A DNA stretch of 64,000 nt from Sorex araneus. Its lineage: Eukaryota; Chordata; Mammalia; Eulipotyphla; Soricidae. The stretch's first letter is position 1, and the number at the start of each line of letters is the position of its first letter. Location of the stretch: contig NC_073306.1 in assembly GCF_027595985.1 (NCBI RefSeq), positions 79,626,977-79,690,976 on the forward strand, written 5' to 3'. Below the pieces are notes generated by a model. That model was given only the letters and a program-made list of their open reading frames with translations. It was not told the DNA's origin and did no database searches. Positions 22,367 to 33,583 of this stretch are shown here, one piece after another. The translations under genes were made by a program, and so were the position numbers.

Positions 22367-22553
22367 GGGGCCGGAGCGATAGCACAGCGGGTAGGGCTTT
22401 TGCCTTGCACGCGGCCGACCCGGGTTCGATCCCCGGCATCCCATATGGTCCCCCAAGCACTGCCAGGAGTAATTCCTGAGTGCAAAGCCAGGAGTAACCC
22501 CTGAGCATTGCTGGGTGTGACCCAAAAAGCAAATAAATAAATAAATAAATAAA
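22367..22553 (+). mobile_element. SOR SINE, poly-A class
   Basis: Full-length young copy ('gccgacccgggttcgatcc' B box). The tail has become (AAAT)n. A TSD-like 'aaaaactcat' occurs at 22355-22364 and 22561-22570. Confidence 0.96.
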
Positions 22554-22639
22554 TAAAAATAAAAACTCATCAGAAATACTAGAGAAAATTGTTAACATAG
22601 ATTATCAATTATGTAAGAGATTCTAAATCAAGAACGTTA

Positions 22640-22830
22640 TAGGAATCACTTCATTGAATTCTTCCAACAACTTTATGAGATGGGTCTCATGTCTTATATG
22701 TACATATACATACATAACAAATGATAGCTGAGATGCAGAGAAGTTAACTTGCCTGTGATCCCACAATTGGATTGAAATTTGACCTCGGACTATCTCACTG
22801 AAGAGCCTAAGCTCTCAGCCACACTATTTG
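22640..22830 (-). mobile_element. MIR SINE fragment (antisense)
   Basis: 'gctgagatgcagagaagttaacttgcc' context and 'tttatgagatgggtctc' follow the antisense MIR order. An AT-rich insertion lies in the middle. Confidence 0.6.
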
Positions 22831-22931
22831 GCCTTAAGATGACACCTCAGTTACATATACAAAAATATATGAATTAATGTAGGTATATGCATACATATCA
22901 TATTTGGTTTCCCGCTACATTAAAAGATATT

Positions 22932-23121
22932 AGAGGCTAGAGCAATAGCACAGTGGGTAGGGCGTTTGTCTTGCACACGGCCGACCTGGGTTTGATTCCC
23001 AGCATCCCATATCATCTCCTGAGCACCACCAGGAATAATTCCTGAGTGCATGAGCCAGGAGTAACCTCTGTGCATCGCTGGGTGTGACCCAAAACCCATA
23101 AATAAATAAATAAATAAATAA
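22932..23121 (+). mobile_element. SOR SINE, poly-A class
   Basis: Sense full-length with an (AAAT)n tail. TSD-like 'agatattag' occurs at 22925-22933 and 23121-23129. Confidence 0.95.
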
Positions 23122-23174
23122 GATATTAGAAATTCAAGAAGTGGCATGGTATAGTTGAAAGAATAGGCACTTGA

Positions 23175-23344
23175 TGGGCTGGAGCGATAGCACAGCGGGT
23201 AGGGCGTTTGCCTTGCACGCGGCTGACCTGGGTTCGATTCCTAGCATCCCATATGGTCCCCTGAGCACTGCCAGGGGTAATTACTGAGTGTAGAGCCAGG
23301 AGTGACCCCTGTGCATCATCGGGTGTGACCCAAAAAGAAAAAAA
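23175..23344 (+). mobile_element. SOR SINE, poly-A class, with 13-bp TSD
   Basis: Full-length. TSD 'aataggcacttga' at 23162-23174 and 23345-23357. Confidence 0.97.
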
Positions 23345-23372
23345 AATAGGCACTTGAATCAAATTCTGTCTT

Positions 23373-23533
23373 TAGGATTTGGGGGCTATATCAGGCAATG
23401 CTCAAGGGCTACTCCTGGCATGTTGCTCAGGCTTCCCTTCCAGTGGTGCTCAGGCAGCTGTGCGGTATTGGGGATGGGACCATGGCCAACACAGGCCAAG
23501 CATGCACCCAGGCTCTTGAGTTCTCTCTCTGGA
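23373..23533 (-). mobile_element. Old SOR-type SINE (antisense)
   Basis: Diverged copy: 'gcaatgctcaagggctactcc' and a 'cttgagttctctctctgg' head complement. Confidence 0.65.
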
Positions 23534-23622
23534 CGCTTAATCTTTCTGAAAAGTAGAAAAAGAATAACCTCAGAAAGAGGTGCGAATGTTGTAAAGATCC
23601 AGGGAAATAAAGAATTCAAACA

Positions 23623-23792
23623 TAGTACAGCAGATAGGGCACTTGTCTTACATGCAGCCAATCTGGGCTTGATCCCTGGCATTCCAATGGTCCCCAAGCC
23701 CTGCAAGGAATGATCCCTGAGTGAAGAGCCAGGAGAAAGTTGAGCATTATCAGGTGTAGCCTCAACCTCCCCCCCCCCAAAAAAAAAAGCAA
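23623..23792 (+). mobile_element. SOR-type SINE, poly-A class (diverged)
   Basis: 'agtacagcagatagggcac' head, 'aatggtccccaagccctgc' body, and a C10A10 junction before the tail. Confidence 0.8.
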
Positions 23793-24234
23793 ACATCCGG
23801 CATATAAGAGATTTTCAGAAGTGGATATGGTCTCATCAACAGACTTGTTTTACTTTGTTTTCTTAAACACATTTGCAAACTTCAACTACTCCGTGCAAAT
23901 AAATACCCATGTGACATTTGACATAACACAGATCTAGCACTTTAGATGGCTAGAAAACATTGCACAGAGGACCTTGAAAGTAAATGTAAGAACAGGCTCT
24001 TGCCTATAATGCTCATTGGGTTAGCTCAAAGAGAACAGTGAATCATTCATTAGCTAGTTGATGAAAGGTATGGAAGAGAATTGAAGGGAGGTGCATAGGT
24101 TCTATGGATGTGTTATAACCCATCTCTGAGGCCAGTAAGCAGAAACTGAAAAAGGAAAATACTCTTACAGACTATGTTCTCAACAGTTTTCTTCCAGATA
24201 GCCCCACAATAACTCCACTACCCTTTTAACAGAA

Positions 24235-24408
24235 TTTTTTTTTTGCTTTTTGGGTCACACCCAGCGATGCACAGGGGTTGCTCCTGGCTTTGCCCTAAGG
24301 AATTACTCCTGGCGGTGCTCAGGGGACCATATGGGATGCTGGGAATCGAACCTGGGTCGGCCACGTGCAAGGCAAATGCCCTACCTGCTGTGCTATTGCT
24401 CCAGCCCC
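24235..24408 (-). mobile_element. SOR SINE, poly-A class (antisense) with 16-bp TSD
   Basis: Full-length young antisense copy. TSD 'aactccactacccttt' at 24211-24226 and 24409-24424. A few extra bases separate the left TSD from the T-run. Confidence 0.96.
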
Positions 24409-24424
24409 AACTCCACTACCCTTT

Positions 24425-26059
24425 AGTGGTTTCTCCTGACCTGCAACTTTCAACAACCCCTGACCTGCAACTCTGAAAGTTTATTTTATTTTTATTCTCT
24501 CTCCCCCTCCCATAACACTGTAACACTATAAAGTCTGGATGACCTTATTTATTGGATTTTTCTCCATTATCTGATTCCTTCAAAATATAAAGTACCTGAG
24601 TACCCCCCACACCCAACCTGGCATATCCTTAAATATACAACAGTGTTTGGTTCTCTAACTCTAGGTACTTGTTAGAGAAAGACATTTAGATAGGGAAACC
24701 GACGCTTAGATAAACTTTACTAATCAAGGCAGCAAAGACCTGGACCAGGGTTAGTGCTCATGCTTTGCCTGTGGGAGTCTCAGATTTGTTTTCCTGGACC
24801 CAGGACTGCGGGGTCTGACTTAGCTAGGAGAAACACCCAGCACCACTGAGTATGGCTCACTTACACAGCCCCTGGCCCCATCAGTAGAAAGAATAAAGGC
24901 AAAAAACAACAGAGACAAGACTAGAGCTCAGTATTCCTCTAGTCTTCCTCAACTGTCTTTCTGTTATATCAATGTTTTTAGTCTAGTGGAGTGCATGTCT
25001 AGGATTAAGGCATGATTTTGCTTTTGAGGAATCCTGATAAAAATAGAAACAAGAACACAGACAAAACTGAACCACCAAAGTGACAGGAGGGAAGTGAAAC
25101 ACAGAGATGTGAGTGGTTATGTTTTGGGTTTCCCATCCCCCCATCTCCAGTCCCTAACCCTGAAATTTTGTTTAAATACCTGGGACCACTGTCAGTTTAT
25201 CTAGTGAAATAAGATTCATATTCAATGCATAGATGAAGATTTCATACCTCATTACATACAAACCGAAGATAATTCCTTTGCTGTCACTTCAGCATTTGAC
25301 ATGCCAGCGAAGACAAAAGGAAGTCTGTCTCCAGTGCTTTGGCAGATGAGGAAATACCTGGGTTTGGGTGTAAATTTTTGGTTGTATGCCAGTGGTGCAG
25401 ATGTTCAGGGATGTAAGTGAAGAAGCTATCAGTTAGCTTGCAGTTTGAGGTTGAATTTAACCTCCCAAAACATTGATCTTCTACCCAGAACATCCTATTC
25501 CATAGACCTCTGCCTTATTTTAGGCTAATATGCCGCTGAGCAAATCAACATTTTCTAGCCCTAACTTCTTCTTTCTTGAATCTTAATTATATTTATCACT
25601 CCTCCAGGCTAACGCAAGATCATGAAAATCCCCCAATAATAAGCTATTGAGTTGGTCAACTATTGATGTCTAATTAAGCATCTGTAACTGTGGCTTAAAA
25701 CTCTAAGTGTATTTATTACTTACAAGTTGATGAGTCATCCAAGTGATACTACTGACCTGGGCCAGGCTTGGAAAACTGAAAAACTGCACAAGAGCAGCTG
25801 GAGATTCGAGTGGAGCAGGCTTGGGCAGGCTGATGAAAAGTTGGTCTCACTTGCCCAGCAATTAGCAGGCTATTAGTTACGGTGACATGGGTGACTAGGT
25901 CACTGATAACTTATCCAGCAAGTTAGTGCAGGCTTCTTCTCCTTGTGGCTGGACAGGATTTCAAGAGAGAGAATGAGAACTGAAGTATACAAGGCCTCTA
26001 AAAATGGCACAATATTACTTCTACCTTGTGGTGGTGTTGGCAAAAGCAAAAAGCCAAAG
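24425..26059. other. Unique intergenic sequence
   Basis: A possible eroded SINE lies around 24740-24890. A short direct duplication 'cctgacctgcaact' occurs at about 24436 and 24459. Otherwise unique. Confidence 0.4.
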
Positions 26060-26203
26060 ACTAACCCATTATGGCACTTGCCTTGTGCATGCCAGATCCA
26101 GGTTCAATCCCCAGTATCGAATATTGTCCCCCAAGGCTGGCTATGAATAATCCCTGACCACAGAGCCAGGAGTCAGTCCTGAGTACTGCTGGGTGTGGCA
26201 CAA
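26060..26203 (+). mobile_element. SOR-type SINE (diverged), tail turned into GGAA repeat
   Basis: 'ggcacttgccttgtgcatgcc' head remnant, 'gaataatccctgaccacag' body and 'gagtactgctgggtgtggc' end. The A-rich tail runs straight into (GGAA)n. Confidence 0.8.
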
Positions 26204-26205
26204 AC

Positions 26206-26590
26206 AGAAAGAAAGGGAAGGAAGGAAGGAAGGAAGGAAGGAAGGAAGGAAGGAAGGAAGGAAGGAAGGAAGGAAGGAAGGAAGGAAGGAAGGAAGGAAG
26301 GAAGGAAGGAAGGAAGGAAGGAAGGAAGGAAGGAAGGAAGGAAGGAAGGAAGGAAGGAAGGAAGGAAGGAATGGTGGGAAGGAGGAAGGGAGGAAGGGAG
26401 GAAGGGAGAAAGGAATGGTGGGAAGGAGGAAGGGAGGAAGGGAGGAAGGGAGAAAGGATGGAGGGTGGGAGGGAGGGAAGGAGGGATGGAGGAAGGAAGG
26501 AAGGAGGGAGTGATGAAGGGTGGGGGGAGGGAGGGAGGGTGGGAAGAAGGAAGGATGGGAAGAAGAAAGAATTAGGGAAGAAAAGAAAAA
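26206..26590. repeat. (GGAA)n polypurine repeat with higher-order variants
   Basis: About 160 bases of pure GGAA, then degenerate purine repeats. One segment of about 35-45 bp built on 'ggaatggtgggaaggagg' is itself duplicated (about 26368 and 26412). Confidence 0.97.
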
Positions 26591-27144
26591 CCAGTCCAGG
26601 AGCAAGAAAATAGACTCTGCTTCCTGATGGAGGGATCTGCAAAGTCACACTGGAAAGATTAATTCAGGGAGGAATGAAGCATGTGGGCTTGGGTAGACTA
26701 TTACTCAGCTCTGTCTTGATCCCTCAACATCTGTCTATCTGTTTCTTTTCCATCACATCCAAACTTCTGGAGATGTAGCTGTCTCTTATTTTGCCTGCTC
26801 CTTTACCACCCCCACATCACTTCTTACACAAGGAAGGTGATGTCACCTGTCACCATTGCCTCCATTTTAACGAACCAGCTTTCTTTTAAGGTAACAGGTT
26901 GATTCTGGGCAGGCAGCAGTGCCAGATCCAACATGGCACTCAGCAGGAGGCTGACAAGGGGGCATGAAGAAATCCACAAATGCAGAAAGAAAAACCTTCC
27001 ATAATATCCAGGTTGGCAAGCTTAATTTATTGACTTGGCAAGCACTTACTGCTCATGGCAATTCTCCATATCAAGGGGACCTTAAAAATTGAAATAAATT
27101 TTCAGAGAAACTCAAACCACTAAAGATCACATTTAAAACAGATT
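26591..27144. other. Unique intergenic sequence
   Basis: No recognisable feature. Confidence 0.4.
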
Positions 27145-27310
27145 AGGGCTAGAGAGACAGCCCCATGGGCTGAGCTCAGGCTTTGCATGAGGGAAGCCCT
27201 AGTTTGATCCCCTGGTTCTTCAAGCACCACTAGGAAATGACTCTTGAGCACTGAAGTGGGAGTAGCCACTAAGCAACATCATGTGTATGACTAAAAACAA
27301 ACAAAAAACA
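27145..27310 (+). mobile_element. Old SOR-type SINE
   Basis: 'agggctagagagacagccc' head, 'tcaagcaccactaggaaatg' body, and a CAAA-rich tail. Confidence 0.7.
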
Positions 27311-27880
27311 AAACAGTTCTCTTGTATAAACATTGATAAAAAGGGGCAAGTCTGCATGTGGGTAGAGAGTGCTGGAAACTGGAAGCAGCATCCAGAATTG
27401 ATCCGGCAATCCATATATAATCCTATACTGTGAGTGACCCCTCCATGGGCAGCCTTCAGATTGATTCAGCTTCAAAATACTCGAAGCACTGTGAAATAAT
27501 TCTCTAGGAACGCTGAAGAGTTTGCAAAGAAGTATAGAGGAGTGTGAGTGGAGACCCCAGGCAGTGTATGTGGACCCCACAAAGCAGGAGTCTGGAAAAC
27601 TGATATGAGCTCTGTCTGACCTTCACTCGTGGCAGCTTCTAGTTTTCTAGTTTCTACTTTTCTTAATCAAAAGCAGTCTAGGCAAATCATAAAGAGAAGA
27701 TGAAAAATTTAAGATATTTCCAAAAAAGGACAACAAAGCCTAAAACTATCAAAGAATTATTTTCCTTTCTGTTTTCATCTTATTTACTTTCATTGCAACA
27801 TTTAACTGTATGATCATTTCCTCCTGATTAAACTCTCCTTTAACTCCTTGAATTTCCTCTCTCCTAGTTCTCCTTTCTCA

Positions 27881-27884
<4 letters not shown>
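27311..27884. other. Unique intergenic sequence
   Basis: No repeat or gene recognised. Confidence 0.4.

Positions 27885-27921
<37 letters not shown>
27885..27921. repeat. (GT)n simple repeat
   Basis: About 18 GT units. Confidence 0.98.
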
Positions 27922-27923
<2 letters not shown>

Positions 27924-27935
27924 GGAAAGGGAATC

Positions 27936-28045
27936 TTCCCAGCACCGTTAGGGCCTTTAGGCCTATACCCAGCAGTGCTCAGGAGACCATGTGGTGCTGG
28001 GGAATAAGCCCACGATCCTCTGCCTGCCATATGCTCCAGCCCTCT
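27936..28045 (-). mobile_element. SOR-type SINE fragment (antisense)
   Basis: 'gcagtgctcaggagaccatg' and 'atatgctccagccc' head complement. Confidence 0.7.
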
Positions 28046-28084
28046 CAGCTCTCTCCCCAAACCTCCTAGTCTCAGATTTTAGAA

Positions 28085-28241
28085 GTGGGGTATATCTGGT
28101 GGTGCTTAGGGCTTACTCCTGGCTCTGCACTCAAGGATCACTCCTGGCAGGCTCAAGGGACTTTAGGAATGCCAAGGATCAAACCCAGGTCAGCTTTGTG
28201 CAAGGAAAATGTCCTACACACTGTACTATGTTTCTGACCCC
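28085..28241 (-). mobile_element. SOR-type SINE (antisense)
   Basis: 'ttactcctggctctgcactc' body, 'ggatcaaacccaggtcagc' B-box complement. Confidence 0.85.
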
Positions 28242-28619
28242 TCGTCTCAGATTTCTTGACCGACGTGGGCTCTCAGTGCTAATGCTCCGTCCATTACTCT
28301 TACCTCACTTCTTTCCCTTCCCATGTTAAACTTTCTGGAATCTAATCCTAGCAGGTGGATAGTACCTCTACGCATCTTTCCTGTCATGAACTGCATGACC
28401 ACCAGGAATAAAGTATCATGAGCTTCGGCATGTTGCCATAATCTCCTCAGATGCAATCTATATCCAGAGTTTAGCTTAATATCTTTCTCCCAAGATGTGG
28501 CTCTGTAATTACTTTTACCAAAGAAACATAAGTAATTGTTTTAAATTATGGAGTCTCATGGAGATGAGAACTCTTTCTATCCTGACTCTCAATCCCAAAC
28601 CTTCAAAAGTAAATAAATA

Positions 28620-28800
28620 AAATACTATCCATAGCACTTTCTGTGACTTAACTCAGTTAATCTTTACAAAGATTTCAAGAAGTTGATATTACTATTCCAT
28701 ATTTCATAGACAAGGACACTGACACACAGAGAAGAAAGAAACTTGTCCAATGTCTCCTGGTTAGTTAGTGACAGAACCATGATTTAAACTCAATGTCCCC
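28620..28800 (-). mobile_element. MIR SINE (antisense)
   Basis: The order 'catagacaaggacactgac', 'cagagaagaaagaaacttg', 'gtgacagaaccatgattt' is the antisense MIR core. Confidence 0.75.
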
Positions 28801-28829
28801 CCTCCCCCCCCCCCTCCCGAGTTGACTCT

Positions 28830-28910
28830 GATCTTTTTGGTGTGGTCTCTCATATTTACTAGCTGTGTGACCTAGGTCAGACAGCTTAACCTCTCTGACC
28901 TTCTAGGACC
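28830..28910 (+). mobile_element. MIR SINE fragment
   Basis: 'tactagctgtgtgacctagg' and 'ttaacctctctgacc' are the sense MIR core. The fragment lies next to an antisense MIR, separated by a C-rich run. Confidence 0.75.
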
Positions 28911-30149
28911 CAGCTTAGTATTTAATTTAGAAAGATCCTTATATGCTAGAGAAGTAGTACAGGGGTTAAGACACTTGGCTGGAAAGTGTCAGAGCCCCTC
29001 TCATGGTAAGATAATTGGGGCTGTATTTCTACACACACCTGGTGCGTTATCCTGACTCCAACCTACTCAAGAAAATTATGATTCCTGGGAATGTAGGAAA
29101 ATATGTTTAGTTTGTCCTGCCTTCCCTTAACATCTGCCTCTGATATGGGACTCTCCTCTAGTAGGGTTCTTGGAAGGCAGAAACTTTCTGGAGGCTTTCT
29201 TTGCATTCATAAAAAAAGGATGCACTATCAGTGAGTATCAATTATAATGAGGCATTTTTAGAGGGACTTGATAATATTGGAACCAGGGAATGGTGGCATC
29301 TGAGTTGAGATCTTGGCAGCTGCATTTTATTAACCTAAGTCAGGGTGCTAAGCTGATTTTCAGACTTGATTGACAGAACCCTTTCAGTATAAACCATGGA
29401 AAACTATTAGGAGGAAAGAATCCTATTGAGGCATTCTGCCTGTAATAGTTTTAATACAGGAATACATTTGATCAGCAGCGTGCTGAGCTTATATCATTTC
29501 CAGGGTGAGTAGCAATGTGGTTCCAGTGTCACTTACCACAACCAATTATGGTACACCTTGACAACATTTAAAACAGATTTGGATTAAGAAAAATGCACGC
29601 CCAAGATTGTGATCTGAGAAGCAAAAATACCAGAATTTTTAGTGGCTCTCACTTTCTTTCCATCTCATTATAAGAATAAGCTGATGTCAAAAAAGGAGGA
29701 ACACTTTTAGAGGCAAGAGGTTAAAGAAGGCATATGAAAGCAGATAGAGGCAATACAATGACCCATCCTTTTCCTTGACATTCTTTTCTATAGAGAAAAT
29801 CTCCTATGTACAAGAGCTGGTAAATCTTTCTTTAAACACCAGTTTCAATTGCCAAAGTAAATTTCTCAACTCTCTTCACCATTCTTATCCTCTACATAAG
29901 GTACCATGTCTAATGTATTTTAAAAAAACAACAACAAGAACCCCGTGGTATAAACATCAGCCATAGAACCACCATTGAATTCAGAAGTTTCTACTCTTGT
30001 GACTGCTGTATAGACCAACGAAGATATCTTTTGGTAATTTCCATCCTCGGGTAACCATTACTATCCACTGAATTAACTAGTCACAATTTCATTGGAATGG
30101 TATAGTTAAAGCACCTGTCCAAGAAACCAAATGCTTTTACTTTTCTGTC
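28911..30149. other. Unique intergenic sequence
   Basis: AT-rich. A weak tRNA-SINE-like head occurs near 28945 ('gctagagaagtagtacagg'). No gene. Confidence 0.4.
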
Positions 30150-30560
30150 TCTAAATTTTTTCATTGGATTTTAGAATATAAAAATTGTGCATGCTCATCA
30201 CATTTAAAAATCAGGTAATATAGAGAAAAGCAAAGGAAAATTAAGATACCATCTAGAGATAAACACAATTGGTATTTTGGCTTCACTCACAGATTTGTTT
30301 AGAAATTAAATTGGATAATATACATTGTATTTTTTTGTCATCAGCATCTATTCTAATCACTTTTTCATTATAACAAATATGGACCTATATCACCTACTCA
30401 AAGCTATAGAGTATTTTTCTATCATCATTGTCTTAATTCTTTGTGATTAAGAATTAAACAGGTTCTTTCATTTTTTCTCTTAATAATAACATTATCATAG
30501 AAAAATCCCTGAACACCAAGATTTTATGTGACTAGGGACCATCTGAAATATTTTAAATAT
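30150..30560 (-). mobile_element. Possible ancient LINE remnant
   Basis: The AT-rich pattern, with 'accatctagagataaacac' after a 'tatagagaaaagcaaagg' stretch, recalls ancient mammalian L1 3'-end or related repeats. This is weak by eye. Confidence 0.3.
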
Positions 30561-30579
30561 ATAGCTGTGTTGCTATAAC

Positions 30580-30832
30580 GAGGGCTGGAGCGATAGCACA
30601 GTGGTAGGGCATTCGCCTTGCACGCAGCTGACCCGAGTTTGATTCCTCCGCCCCTCTCGGAGAGCCGGGACAGCTACCGAAAGTATCGCTCCCTCATGGC
30701 AGAGCCTGGCAAGCTACCCGTGGTGTATTCAATATGCCAAAAATAGTAACAATAAGTCTCACAATGAAACGTTACTGGTGCCCACTTGAGCAAATTGATA
30801 AGCAACAGGATGACTGTGACTGTGTGTGTGAC
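30580..30832 (+). mobile_element. RTE-tailed SINE (tRNA head) with 11-bp TSD
   Basis: The best sense copy of this class. The tRNA head is the same as in the poly-A class as far as 'gattcc' (about 30650). A different body follows ('ctctcggagagcc', 'ggcaagctacccgtgg', 'aatatgccaaaaatagtaac'). The tail at 30763-30815 aligns with the RTE C-terminal codons at 15396-15448. The 3' end is a TGACTG repeat. TSD 'tgttgctataa' at 30569-30579 and 30833-30843. Confidence 0.95.
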
Positions 30833-30864
30833 TGTTGCTATAAGGCATGAGAGCTAGAATCTGA

Positions 30865-31047
30865 TTTTTTTTTTTTTTTTTTTGCTTTTTGGGTCAGACT
30901 CGGCGATGCACAGGGGTTACTCCTGGCTCTGCACTCAGGAATTACCCCCTGGCGGTGCTCCGGGGACCATATGGGATGCTGGGAATTGAACCCGGATTGG
31001 TCACATGCAAGGCAAACACCCTACCCTCTGTGCTATTTCTCCAGTCC
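30865..31047 (-). mobile_element. SOR SINE, poly-A class (antisense) with 11-bp TSD
   Basis: T18 tail, full body and head complement. TSD 'ctagaatctga' at 30854-30864 and 31048-31058. Confidence 0.96.
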
Positions 31048-31132
31048 CTAGAATCTGAATTTTATTAAGCACTTCAAGGGATATTGATAAAAAGCAGTCC
31101 TAGAACCATACTTTGAAAAATATGTCTCTTTT

Positions 31133-31182
31133 CTGGGACAAGAAAGATAATACAGAGGTTAAAGCAAATGTGTTGCATGTGC
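31133..31182 (+). mobile_element. Old SOR-type SINE head
   Basis: 'agaaagataatacagaggtt' and 'gttgcatgtgc' match the older SINE head. The pentanucleotide tract starts immediately after it, and the sequence after the tract ('ccaaccccatataattt') could be the continuing SINE. Confidence 0.5.
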
Positions 31183-31187
31183 TTTAA

Positions 31188-31317
31188 TAGAGTAGAGTAG
31201 AGTAGAGTAGAGTAGAGTAGAGTAGAGTAGAGTAGAGTAGAGTAGAGTAGAGTAGAGTAGAGTAGAGTAGAGTAGAGTAGAGTAGAGTAGAGTAGAGTAG
31301 AGTAGAGTAGAGTAGAG
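31188..31317. repeat. (TAGAG)n pentanucleotide repeat
   Basis: About 26 perfect tandem copies of a 5-base unit. Confidence 0.98.
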
Positions 31318-32460
31318 CATTGCCAGCTATAGTCCAACCCCATATAATTTCTTTAGGAAACTGTTCCTGCAGTTGTTTTGGCAAAGACTATGACTTGCAT
31401 TGTGTCAACAATCTACTCATTTATAGTTATCTTGCTGGTAAAGACTTGGTTGTGAAGGTAAGTACATGGCTGAAAGTAAGATGGATATTTGAGGTCTAGG
31501 TGAACACGGTAAGCCTATCCAAGAACCCTCAAGTGCAGCTCCTGTGGGATATTTGTGGGATGCTAACTGCTCCCCAAGCAACCCATTGTCTTTTCCAGTA
31601 TAACCTGGCAATAAGGAGAGTGTAGGAGGAGTGGCATAAGAACTCAGATAAGTGTGGGCCTGCAGAAGTTTATCCTGAGGGTCAGGGTGCCTGTCATAGC
31701 TGCTCATGTAAGAGATTGCTTCCAGCAAGGAGTCACTAAATAAGATGGCCCCAACTCCAAGCACCACTTGTATAAAATTGACAGTTGACCACCACTGTTT
31801 CCAAGCTTTCGGGTTGAGAGCATAAAGAAAGAATTCCGCTATTTCTCCAGTTATAGTATATGAGTGTGCTTGAGTAAGTGTTTATGCCCACACATGGGAG
31901 TGGAGGGAGAGGAGGGGAAGGCAGATATATATGCCTCTGAAAACAACCTCCAAATCTTAGAAGCAGATTTTTCAAATAGAAGTTTCGCTTAAACAACTGT
32001 TTTGCTCAAGTGACAAAATATGGAAATCAAACAAGTAGGGATCCAGTTTGAATCAGACAAGGAGAAAAAGTATATTCCTTTGGCTGAGGTAGGGAGGGAT
32101 AAATATATTTGAAATAAGATACACATATAAGAAAGTGCCCACACCCCAAGTTTACAGAGTGGCACTGTCACTAAGTGAACTATCTAGTGTAACCAGAATC
32201 CACATCAAATAAAGAAAAACCCCAACCCCACATGCCCCTGCTGCTTATGGTGACTATTTTCCCTAAGGAAGTCATGGTCCTGATGTCTAATAGTTTTTAT
32301 ATTGGTTTGACTTGCTTTTTGAGCTTTATCTAAATAGAACTGTCTATGTGCTCTTTCAGAACCATGCTTAACTGATTCTATAGTTTAATTCCATACACAT
32401 ATTGGTCCCAATACTGAAGTAGCTATATCTTCCTCAAAGAAATTTAAAAGAAGAGTATAT
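31318..32460. other. Unique intergenic sequence
   Basis: No repeat or gene recognised. Confidence 0.4.
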
Positions 32461-32630
32461 TGAGACCAGGTAGCTAGTCAAAGTGGGAGAGCACGTTCTT
32501 AGTATGTGAAATGTCTAGAGTTCAAACCTCAACATTACAGTCCCCCCCACACCCTATAGACAAAACTCAAGTAATCCCTGCCTCAGTTGTTATACCTCTA
32601 GCCAAGGATTGCCAGGATAGACCCCTATAA
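32461..32630 (+). mobile_element. Possible eroded SOR-type SINE
   Basis: 'gggagagcacgttcttagtatgtg' context and 'tcaagtaatccctgcctcag' resemble the SINE order. Weak. Confidence 0.35.
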
Positions 32631-32639
32631 TAGTAAAAA

Positions 32640-33060
32640 TTATATGTAAGTGTATATTTTTACATTTTATTTAATTTTTATGAAGTTGCTCACGACAATT
32701 TGTTAAATTTAATATTCCAACACTAATCCCACCACCATTATACCTACCCACCATCATATTTCTAATGTTTCCACCCTGACCCCCAAACCCTGCCCTCAAA
32801 GCAGGACCTAAATAATCTATTTTGTATTGCTTCTTATGGATAATCCACTAAAAGTGATCCAAAAAAATGTCCTTAGGGGAAAGTGTGTGAACATTGTTGT
32901 ATTTTACCTGGAGCCATTAAGGCCTTGTATAAGAGATCACTGACATGTTGTTAAAGGTTGAGTCTTGTGTGCATATATATATATGTGCATATATATGTAC
33001 ATACAAATATATTGTCCCTGAGGGGGATATCATATATTTTATAAACATATTTTTAAAATA
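32640..33060 (-). mobile_element. Possible old L1 3'UTR (antisense)
   Basis: The order 'caacactaatcccaccacca', 'accctgacccccaaacc', 'ctaaataatctattttg', 'tattgctt' mirrors the antisense L1 3'UTRs at 14690-14945 and 19270-19515, at much lower similarity. Confidence 0.45.
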
Positions 33061-33099
33061 AGTCGTTGCCTATTTGGAACATTAGAATTGTCTGGCTTC

Positions 33100-33255
33100 A
33101 GAGACCAGAGATAGTACAGTGATTAGGGTGCATGCCCAGCATGTGCCCAACCCAGGTTTGATCCTGGGTACCATATAGTTCTTCCCGATCATCAAGAGTA
33201 ACCCTGGAGGCCTCAAGTGCCATCAGGGTGACCCAGAAGATCTCTAGTACCCAGG
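33100..33255 (+). mobile_element. Old SOR-type SINE
   Basis: 'agatagtacagtgattagg' head, 'caacccaggtttgatcctgg' B box, 'atcagggtgacccag' end. Confidence 0.7.
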
Positions 33256-33391
33256 GCCTGAGCAGCAGTGCATCCTTAGACCTTCACTTTAAATCACGGT
33301 CAGGTTCACTGAGAATCACCAGTGGAGCTCCTATGTCCGCAGAGCAGTGCTTCGTTTGGGGGGGCACATACCCACCAAAAAATAATTTTTA

Positions 33392-33562
33392 GGGGCTGGA
33401 CCAATAGCACAGCAGGTAGGGCATTTGCCTTGTACGCGGCCAACCCGGGTTCGATTCCCAGCATCCCATATGGTCCCCTGAGCACCGCCAGGAGTAATTC
33501 CTGAGTGCAAAGCCAGGAGTAACCCCTGTGCATCGCCAGGTGTGACCCAAAAAGAAAAAAAA
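33392..33562 (+). mobile_element. SOR SINE, poly-A class
   Basis: Full-length young copy with 'aacccgggttcgattccc' B box and an A tail. Confidence 0.96.
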
Positions 33563-33583
33563 TTTAAACTAAGATAAAATTGG

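Noticed and set aside
31188..31317. CRISPR-like or satellite array
   Set aside because: Simple 5-base tandem repeat without spacers, in a vertebrate genome.
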